Shown: positions 1 through 5,964 of the stretch, one piece after another
How positions within the stretch are numbered: position 1 is the first letter of the stretch
Layout: each line of letters starts with the position of its first letter
Assembly (NCBI GenBank): GCA_035293245.1
Contig: DATDOO010000167.1
Span: 1-16,204, forward strand
Reading direction: 5' to 3'
Source of the DNA: DATDOO01 sp035293245
GTDB lineage: Bacteria > Pseudomonadota > Gammaproteobacteria > Methylococcales > Methylococcaceae
DNA length: 16,204 bases
Made by a program: the position numbers and the translations under genes
Notes under the pieces: model-generated
The model's database searches: none
Told to the model about the DNA's origin: nothing
What the model saw: the letters and a program-made list of their open reading frames with translations, nothing else

Positions 1-681
1 CAGGTGAAGGGCTTGTCGAGTCTGGCCGCTTCAAACATCGTGCAGGCCCGCGTGAAAGGGCCATTCCTCGACGTGCAAGACCTGGCCGAACGCGCCGGCC
101 TGGAGCGGCAGGAGTTGGAATGCCTGGCTGCGGCGGATGCCCTCAAAAGCCTGGCCGGCAACCGCCACCGCGCCCACTGGGAAGCGGGCGGCGTGGAACG
201 GGCCAGCCCCGTGTTCGGCGTTGCGCGCATCGCCGAGGCCGAGCCGCTGCTCCGCCCCCCGCGCGAGGGCCAGGACATCCTGGCCGATTATGCCGCCACC
301 GGTCTGAGCCTGCGCCGCCACCCCCTGGCCGTGTTGCGCGAACGCTTGCAAGGCCGGGGCATCGTCACCGCCAAAGCCCTCTGGGACAAGCGCAACGGAA
401 GCGTGGCCCGCGTCGCCGGCCTGGTCGTCTGCCGCCAGCAGCCCATGACCGCCTCCGGCGTCACTTTCGTGACCCTGGAGGACGAAACCGGCCAGATCAA
501 CCTGGTGGTCTGGCCCGGTACGGCGCAGGCCCAGCGCAAGGCGCTGCTGAAAGCCAGGCTGCTGGCGGTAACCGGCACCGTGCAGCAGGAAGACGGCGTA
601 CTGCACCTGGTCGCCGGCCGGCTGGAGGACTGGAGCGAGCGGATCGGCGGTCTGGCGGTGGATTCCAGGGATTTTCACTGA
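1..681 (+). CDS. dnaE2: Error-prone DNA polymerase DnaE2, C-terminal end (5' truncated by window)
   Basis: The last 226 residues of a C-family DNA polymerase alpha subunit are present; the reading frame is open from base 1, so the start lies outside the window. The fragment begins in the helix-hairpin-helix region (LSSLAASNIVQAR...PFLDVQDL). It passes through the linker with GLSLRRHPLAVLRERL, typical of DnaE2, and ends in an OB-fold at roughly fragment residues 135-215 (VAGLVVCRQQPMTASGVTF, then LEDETGQINLVVWP). Family knowledge: DnaE2 works with ImuA/ImuB in SOS-induced translesion synthesis and is non-essential. The frame ends with TGA at 679-681. The gene upstream is not visible, so membership in an imuA-imuB-dnaE2 cassette cannot be checked. 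Replicative DnaE is less likely because of the short C terminus and the characteristic pre-OB linker. Confidence 0.88.
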   Translation, partial: QVKGLSSLAASNIVQARVKGPFLDVQDLAERAGLERQELECLAAADALKSLAGNRHRAHWEAGGVERASPVFGVARIAEAEPLLRPPREGQDILADYAATGLSLRRHPLAVLRERLQGRGIVTAKALWDKRNGSVARVAGLVVCRQQPMTASGVTFVTLEDETGQINLVVWPGTAQAQRKALLKARLLAVTGTVQQEDGVLHLVAGRLEDWSERIGGLAVDSRDFH

Positions 682-729
682 GGGAAATTTGATCCGGGGT
701 TTCCAAGCCGCGCTTGTTATCACCGCCCA

Positions 730-747
730 GGTGCGACAATGCGCACC
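730..747. promoter_or_regulatory. Inverted repeat upstream of hsdM
   Basis: GGTGCG and CGCACC arms (6 bp each, perfect) are separated by ACAATG and end 23 bases before the hsdM ATG. The spacer contains most of a weak -10-like GACAAT, with TTGTTA 15 bases further upstream. It could be an operator for hsdM or a small 5'-UTR hairpin. It does not resemble the palindrome at 4675-4698. With arms this short, chance is a real possibility. Confidence 0.25.
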
Positions 748-770
748 AGGAAAAAACGGGAATTGATTTC

Positions 771-2423
771 ATGCACTGGACCGCCCCCACCGAAAAAGAC
801 ACCGCCTTCACCACTCTCGAAAAACGCCTGTGGGACACCGCCGACCAGTTCCGCGCCAATTCCGGCCTCAAGGCGCAGGAATACTCCGGCCCCATCCTTG
901 GCCTGATCTTCCTGCGCTTCGCCGAAGTGCGTTTTGCCATCCAGCGCAGCAAGCTCGAAGGCGCCGGCGCGTCATCGCGACGCGGCAGCCGGGTCGATGA
1001 ACCCGCGGCCTACCACGCCGAAGGCATCCTCTACCTCAGCTCCGAGGCGCGCTTCGACTACATGCTGACGCTGCCCGAGGTGGCCGACATCGGCGCCAAG
1101 GTCAATGCCGCGATGCGCGAGATCGAAAAGCACAATCCGCAGCTCGCCGGCGTGCTGCCCAAGACCTACAACCTGTTCACCGGCACCCTGCTCAAGGAAC
1201 TGTTCAAGAAGGTCTCGGAAATCCCTGCCAGCGTGGACTACGACGCCTTCGGCCGGATCTACGAATACTTCCTCGGCGAGTTCGCCCGCACCGAAGGCCA
1301 GAAAGGCGGCGAGTTCTACACGCCCTCGTCCATCGTCAAACTGCTGACGGAAATCATCGAACCCTTCCACGGCCGCATCCTCGACCCCGCCTGCGGCTCC
1401 GGCGGCATGTTCGTGCAATCCGCGCGCTTCGTCGCCGAGCACCAGAAGAACCCCGCCGCCGAACTGGCGATCTGCGGCGTCGAAAAGACCGACGAAACCG
1501 GCCGCCTGTGCCGCCTCAACCTCGCCATCCATGGGCTGGAAGGGGACATTCGCCATGGCGGGCAGGTCAACAGCTACTACGACGACCCGCACGACGCCAT
1601 CGGCTGGTTCGACTTCGTCCTTGCCAATCCGCCCTTCAACGTCAATGCGGTGGACAAGGAAAGGATCAAGGACATGGTCGGCCCCCGCCGCCGCTTCCCC
1701 TTCGGCCTGCCGCGCACCGACAATGCCAACTACCTGTGGATACAGCTCTTCTACTCCTCGCTCAGCGCCAAAGGGCGCGCCGGTTTCGTCATGGCCAATT
1801 CGGCTTCCGACGCCCGCTCGTCCGAGCAGGAAATCCGCCAGAAACTCATCGAATCCCGCGCCGTCGACGTCATGGTCGCCGTCGGCCCCAACTTCTTCTA
1901 CAACGTCACGCTCCCTTGCACCCTGTGGTTCCTCGATAGGGGTAAGGCCGGGACGGACCGCGCCGATACCGTGCTGTTCATAGACGCTCGCCACATCTAC
2001 CGCCAAGTAGACCGCGCCCACCGCGACTGGACACCCGCGCAGATCGGCTTCATCGCCAACCTGGTCCGCCTCTATCGCGGCGAAGCGCTCGATTTCACAC
2101 TCGGCGGTGACGAGGCGAAGGCCAAAAGCGAGGAAGTTTTCGGAATGCCCCCTTTGGAAAAGGAGGCTGCCCGTGAGGGCGGGGGGATTTGCTACCGCGA
2201 CGTCCCCGGCCTGTGCAAAGCGGCGACGCTCAAGGAGATCGAGGCCCAGGGCTGGTCGCTCAACCCCGGCCGCTACGTCGGCGTCGCGCCGGGCGAGGAG
2301 GTCAGCGACGAGGACTTCAAGGAACAGCTCGAAACCCTGAACGAGGAACTGGAATCGTTGAACGCCCAGGCGCGGGAACTGGAGCAGACCATCGCAGCCA
2401 ATGTGGCGGGGATTCTCGGATAA
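771..2423 (+). CDS. hsdM: Type I restriction-modification system, DNA methyltransferase subunit HsdM
   Basis: This 550-residue N6-adenine methyltransferase is the modification subunit of a type I RM complex (M2S methylase, R2M2S endonuclease). Residues 14-60 match the N-terminal HsdM domain (LEKRLWDTADQFRANSGLKA). GEFYTP lies at 180-185. The SAM-binding motif I DPACGSGG is at 205-212 and the catalytic NPPF at 286-289 inside DFVLANPPFNVNA. The C-terminal part (about 505-545) is a probable coiled coil (EQLETLNEELESLNAQARELEQ) used to dock on HsdS. I chose the ATG at 771; a TTG at 714 is in frame, but its extension is not HsdM-like. No strong Shine-Dalgarno sequence precedes 771. The protein ends IAANVAGILG, and a near-copy of this tail recurs just before hsdS at 3500. 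The active site looks intact. Confidence 0.96.
   Translation: MHWTAPTEKDTAFTTLEKRLWDTADQFRANSGLKAQEYSGPILGLIFLRFAEVRFAIQRSKLEGAGASSRRGSRVDEPAAYHAEGILYLSSEARFDYMLTLPEVADIGAKVNAAMREIEKHNPQLAGVLPKTYNLFTGTLLKELFKKVSEIPASVDYDAFGRIYEYFLGEFARTEGQKGGEFYTPSSIVKLLTEIIEPFHGRILDPACGSGGMFVQSARFVAEHQKNPAAELAICGVEKTDETGRLCRLNLAIHGLEGDIRHGGQVNSYYDDPHDAIGWFDFVLANPPFNVNAVDKERIKDMVGPRRRFPFGLPRTDNANYLWIQLFYSSLSAKGRAGFVMANSASDARSSEQEIRQKLIESRAVDVMVAVGPNFFYNVTLPCTLWFLDRGKAGTDRADTVLFIDARHIYRQVDRAHRDWTPAQIGFIANLVRLYRGEALDFTLGGDEAKAKSEEVFGMPPLEKEAAREGGGICYRDVPGLCKAATLKEIEAQGWSLNPGRYVGVAPGEEVSDEDFKEQLETLNEELESLNAQARELEQTIAANVAGILG
2389..2416 (+). repeat. Copy 1 of the hsdM-tail direct repeat
   Basis: The last coding bases of hsdM (encoding about IAANVAGIL) recur at 3500-3527, with 26 of 28 positions identical, including an unbroken 17-base stretch AATGTGGCGGGGATTCT. 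The two copies bracket the transposase and the palindromic units. This marks the interval as an insertion at the old hsdM/hsdS junction, or as the result of recombination between two hsdM ends. Confidence 0.8.
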
Positions 2424-2447
2424 GCACCTGGAAGACAGATATTCACC

Positions 2448-2897
2448 ATGCCGCAATCCCTTTCCAAGGTCTTGCTTCACTTGGTATTCAGCACCAAACA
2501 CCGCGAACCGTTCATCGCCCCGGTCGTTCGTCCGCGCCTGCACGCTTACATCGTTGGCATTCTGGACAACCTGAAGTCCCCCTCCATCCAAACCGGCGGC
2601 GTGGAAGACCACGTTCACATCCTGTGCGCCCTGAGCCGGACGATTTCCCAGGCTGACCTCGTTGAAGAGGTGAAAAAAGGTTCGTCAAAATGGATGAAGG
2701 CCGAAGGAGGCGCGCCGGCTTTCGCGTGGCAGGCCGGATACGGCGCGTTTTCCATCGGCGAGTCGCAGGTCGACGCAGTGGTTCGCTATATCCGCAACCA
2801 GGAGGAACACCATCGCAAGATCACGTTTCAAGAGGAATACCGACGGTTTTTGCAGCGTTACAAGGTTCCGTATGACGAACGTTATGTGTGGGATTGA
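2448..2897 (+). mobile_element. IS200-like Y1 transposase, REP-associated tyrosine transposase (RAYT) type
   Basis: A 149-residue HUH single-strand DNA transposase of the TnpA/Y1_Tnp fold. Residues 8-22 (VLLHLVFSTKHREPF) form the typical first strand. The metal-binding HUH motif is H55-V-H57 in GVEDHVHIL. The candidate nucleophile is Y98 in WQAGYGAFSI, a context characteristic of RAYTs. The C-terminal helix carries YIRNQEEHHR (Q118). All key residues look present, so the enzyme may be active. ATG 2448 starts 24 bases after the hsdM stop with only a weak GGAAGA ahead of it. No accessory TnpB is nearby. Known RAYTs process REP hairpins. The nested palindromes at 2912-3460 lie directly downstream and are plausible substrates, but they lack the usual GTAG/GGAG guide tetranucleotide layout, so that link is inference. 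The gene separates hsdM from hsdS. Confidence 0.9.
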
Positions 2898-2911
2898 ATC
2901 GACGGGGATAC

Positions 2912-3171
2912 GGGTTTCGCCCTTTCAGGGCTGGGGTGTTTGTGGTGTTTCCATTCCCAGGGCGTTGCCCTGGGCTATGGAGTCGACGCGCCGTTGGCGC
3001 GGAAATGCAAATGGGCCGGCGGTGCAAGTTTTCGTTACGTCGATGGATTCCGCTGAGATTGCGCCAACGGCGCAAAACCCATCAGCCCCAACGGGGCGTT
3101 ATTCACCAGCCCAGGGCAACGCCCTGGGAACGCCGTCACACAAATGCCGTTTAGCCCTGAAAGGGCGATAC
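2912..3171. repeat. Nested palindromic repeat, unit A
   Basis: Small perfect hairpins with 3-base loops are arranged so that the right half is the inverse of the left half. Left arm: GCCCT-TTC-AGGGC (2919-2931), CCCAGGGC-GTT-GCCCTGGG (2956-2974), GCGCC-GTT-GGCGC (2988-3000). Right arm: GCGCC-AAC-GGCGC (3061-3073), an unpaired extra GCCCC-AAC-GGGGC (3085-3097), CCCAGGGC-AAC-GCCCTGGG (3110-3128), GCCCT-GAA-AGGGC (3154-3166). The unit can therefore fold either as a row of short hairpins or as one long cruciform. Its centre (3001-3060) is about 48 bases longer than that of unit B. It is not a CRISPR array, since there are no regular spacers. Short open frames across it are artefacts of the repeat. 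Confidence 0.9.
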
Positions 3172-3245
3172 ACGAGCAATGGTTACGATAGGAGCAATGA
3201 AAACATCACGCAGTTGGTGTAGTAGTAGAACGATGAATCCGTAAT

Positions 3246-3460
3246 TCGGGTTCCGCCCTTTCAGGGCTGGGGTTGTGGGGTTCACATTCCCAGGGCGTTG
3301 CCCTGGGCTATCGCGTTGATGCGCCGTTGGCGCGGGAATACGATTGCGCCAACGGCGCAAAACCCATCAGCCCCAACGGGGCGTTATTCACCAGCCCAGG
3401 GCAACGCCCTGGGAACGCGGTCACACAAATGCCGTTTAGCCCTGAAAGGGCGATACCCGA
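3246..3460. repeat. Nested palindromic repeat, unit B
   Basis: A second copy of the unit with the same hairpin order: 3255-3267, 3289-3307, 3321-3333 in the left arm; 3346-3358, 3370-3382, 3395-3413, 3439-3451 in the right arm. The centre is only 12 bases. The outer ends TCGGG (3246) and CCCGA (3460) are also complementary. The right arm (3342-3456) matches unit A (3057-3171) at all but one of about 115 positions, whereas the left arms have diverged more. The 74 bases between the units (3172-3245) show no gene or clear signal. Confidence 0.9.
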
Positions 3461-3477
3461 TGAATGAAGGCCACACG

Positions 3478-3537
3478 ATGATTCGCAACCCAAGACAAGC
3501 CATCGCCGCGAATGTGGCGGGGATTCTGGAGGCGTGA
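3478..3537 (+). CDS. Possible 19-residue leader or hsdM-tail remnant upstream of hsdS
   Basis: ATG 3478 opens a 19-codon frame, MIRNPRQAIAANVAGILEA, that ends with TGA at 3535-3537, just two bases before the hsdS ATG. GAAGG lies about 9 bases upstream of the ATG. The last nine to ten residues repeat the HsdM C terminus (IAANVAGIL), so the frame most likely is the residue of the original hsdM end that once coupled to hsdS. It may still help ribosomes load on hsdS by termination-reinitiation. Whether it is translated is unknown; it could be purely relic sequence. Confidence 0.3.
   Translation: MIRNPRQAIAANVAGILEA
3500..3527 (+). repeat. Copy 2 of the hsdM-tail direct repeat
   Basis: Matches 2389-2416 at 26 of 28 bases. 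This copy keeps what looks like the ancestral junction: ...GILEA, TGA, then the hsdS start, with GGAGG at 3528-3532 serving as the hsdS Shine-Dalgarno. HUH-Y1 transposases are not known to make target duplications, so the origin of the repeat is not explained by simple RAYT insertion. Confidence 0.8.
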
Positions 3538-3539
3538 AG

Positions 3540-4631
<1,092 letters not shown>

Positions 4632-4648
4632 AGCAGGTCCTGCCGCCG

Positions 4649-4677
4649 TTGCCAATCGCTCCCCAAAGGCATATATT
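4649..4677 (+). promoter_or_regulatory. Sigma70-type promoter for the winged-helix/nucleotidyltransferase/hsdR unit
   Basis: TTGCCA (4649-4654, 5 of 6 to TTGACA) and TATATT (4672-4677, 5 of 6 to TATAAT) are separated by exactly 17 bases. The expected start is near 4684, inside the palindrome at 4675-4698. The promoter sits in the 80-base gap after hsdS, so the downstream genes, including hsdR, can be transcribed independently of hsdM and hsdS. Confidence 0.65.
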
Positions 4678-4698
4678 CGCTATTCGCGAATAGCGAAT
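4675..4698. promoter_or_regulatory. Perfect 24-bp palindrome, likely operator
   Basis: The half-site is ATTCGCTATTCG followed immediately by its exact reverse complement, with no spacer and no mismatch. Each half contains two related steps (ATTCGC, TATTCG), as if two dimers could bind side by side. It overlaps the last bases of the -10 box and the predicted start point, the position of a classic repressor operator. The winged-helix protein encoded from 4712 is the obvious candidate ligand. No second copy was found in the window. Confidence 0.7.
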
Positions 4699-4699
4699 G

Positions 4700-4706
4700 A
4701 AGGGGG
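4700..4706 (+). promoter_or_regulatory. Ribosome binding site deciding a GTG start at 4712
   Basis: AAGGGGG lies 5 bases before GTG 4712. The in-frame ATG at 4697 overlaps the palindrome and would have only about a 13-base leader without any Shine-Dalgarno, so the GTG is preferred. Confidence 0.6.
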
Positions 4707-4711
4707 ATGCG

Positions 4712-5257
4712 GTGCCGCGCCAAAAATCGAATCCGCAAATCACCTTGCGTCCGCAAGACCTGGTGGTCCTACTGCGCCTGGCGCTGGAGCGCGGCCCGGC
4801 GCCCACCTATGCCGCGCTGGCGGCTGAACTGGGCATGACGGCATCCGAGATCCACGGTGCCGTGGATCGGGCAGTCGCGGCGCAACTGGCGCACAAGGAT
4901 TCGAGCGGCAAGGCGACGGTGATCCTTGCCGCCTTGCGCATGTTTGTCCAGCACGGGGCGCGCTACTGTTTTCCCGCCGTGCGCGGCAGTCTGACGCGCG
5001 GCCTGCCCACCGGCTACGCGGCGCCGCCGCTCAAGGCGCTGATCGTCGCCAGCAGCGACCCGGTGCCGGTATGGCCGCACAAAAGCGGCACGGTGCGCGG
5101 CATGGCCTTTTATCCGCTCTACCCGAGCGTGCCGGAGGCAGCCGGGCGCAACCCGGCGCTGGGCGAACTGCTGGTGCTGTTCGACGCGGTGCGCGGCGGC
5201 AGCGCCCGCGAACGCAAGCTGGCGATTGACCTGCTGGAAAAACGCCTGCAGGCATGA
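4712..5257 (+). CDS. Winged-helix DNA-binding protein, probable autorepressor and partner of the nucleotidyltransferase
   Basis: A 181-residue protein, start MPRQKSNPQITLRPQDL from GTG 4712; the alternative ATG 4697 adds five residues. Residues about 12-60 form a helix-turn-helix: LRPQDLVVLLRLAL, then TYAALAAELGMTASEIHGAVDRAVAAQL, with recognition helix near TASEIHGAVDRA. The rest (about 65-181) is a compact domain of unknown fold with YCFPAVRGSLTRGLPTGYAAPP and a C-terminal helix ARERKLAIDLLEKRL. No membrane segment is seen. Its stop overlaps the next ATG (ATGA at 5254-5257), so it is co-translated with the nucleotidyltransferase. Inference: it binds the operator at 4675-4698 and limits expression of the unit. 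It could act as the antitoxin-like partner, as AbiEi does for AbiEii, but the sequence is not obviously AbiEi. Confidence 0.7.
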   Translation: MPRQKSNPQITLRPQDLVVLLRLALERGPAPTYAALAAELGMTASEIHGAVDRAVAAQLAHKDSSGKATVILAALRMFVQHGARYCFPAVRGSLTRGLPTGYAAPPLKALIVASSDPVPVWPHKSGTVRGMAFYPLYPSVPEAAGRNPALGELLVLFDAVRGGSARERKLAIDLLEKRLQA

Positions 5258-5964
5258 ACCCCAACGATCCCAATGTCGCATCGATCGAAATCGTTGCCGA
5301 GCGACTGGGCGACGACTTGCGCGAGCGCATGGTGTTTGTCGGCGGTGCTGTGGCCGGATTGTTGATTACCGATCCGGCGATGCCGGCGATTCGTCCGACG
5401 GAAGATGTGGACCTGGTCTGTCAGGCCGTGGTGCTGGCCGACTACCACCGGGTCGAGAAGGCGCTGCGTGCGCTTGGCTTCGTGCAGGACATGCGGCCGC
5501 AGGCGCCGATTTGCCGCTGGCAGATCGGTGCTGTGGTGGTCGATGTGATGCCGCCACTGGAAGAAGTGCTCGGTTTTGCCAATCGCTGGTATCCGCATGC
5601 GCTGCAAACCGCTCAAGCGATAGCGCTGCCCAGTGGCCGCCCGATCAGGCTGATTGCCGCGCCGGTGTTTGTCGTCACCAAGCTGGAAGCCTTTGACGGA
5701 CGGGGCAAGGGCGATTTTCTGTTCAGCCATGATCTGGGCGATTTGCTGGCTGTGGTCGATGGTCGCGATGCGCTGCTGGCAGAGTGCCGGGCCAGCGCAT
5801 CTGAACTGCGGCTTTATCTGGCTGACTGCTTCCGCGTGCTGCTGGCGCAGCCAGCCTTCATTGATGCACTGCCGGGACATTTGCCGGGCGACTCAGCAAG
5901 CCAGGAGCGCCTGCCCGAGCTGGTCGCCAAACTGCACGAGCTTGCCGGACTTCACTTGCCATGA
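5254..5964 (+). CDS. Nucleotidyltransferase-fold protein, AbiEii/MNT-like
   Basis: A 236-residue protein with the polymerase-beta-type nucleotidyltransferase core. It has G30-G31 in FVGGAVAGLL, paired carboxylates D51 and D53 in RPTEDVDLV, and a third carboxylate D97 in VVVDVMPP, so the metal-binding triad looks complete. The C-terminal part has KLEAFDGRGKGDFLFSHDLGDLLAVVDGR (roughly 145-175), a pattern seen in nucleotidyltransferases annotated as AbiEii/AbiGii toxin family. Family members transfer nucleotides to tRNA, proteins or small molecules; the substrate here is unknown. The gene overlaps both neighbours by ATGA (5254-5257 and 5961-5964), implying tight coupling to the winged-helix protein and to HsdR. 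It may be a toxin guarding the RM locus, a second defence effector, or a regulator of restriction. Confidence 0.75.
   Translation: MNPNDPNVASIEIVAERLGDDLRERMVFVGGAVAGLLITDPAMPAIRPTEDVDLVCQAVVLADYHRVEKALRALGFVQDMRPQAPICRWQIGAVVVDVMPPLEEVLGFANRWYPHALQTAQAIALPSGRPIRLIAAPVFVVTKLEAFDGRGKGDFLFSHDLGDLLAVVDGRDALLAECRASASELRLYLADCFRVLLAQPAFIDALPGHLPGDSASQERLPELVAKLHELAGLHLP

Noticed and set aside
714..740. Sigma70 promoter TTGTTA/GACAAT for hsdM
   Set aside because: The spacer is only 15 bases and the -10 match is poor; not strong enough to list as a feature.
972..2618. Long minus-strand frame opposite hsdM
   Set aside because: It is a shadow of high-GC codon usage in hsdM, with no recognisable domain; hsdM is unambiguous.
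2912..3460. CRISPR array
   Set aside because: There are only two units, with hairpins of different sequence mirrored inside each, and no constant repeat with regular spacers. No cas genes are present.
2821..3537. Several short open frames on both strands across the palindromic units
   Set aside because: They follow the repeats, contain recurrent repeat-derived peptides in both orientations, and lack ribosome sites or any domain. Only the 19-codon frame at 3478 was kept, at low confidence.
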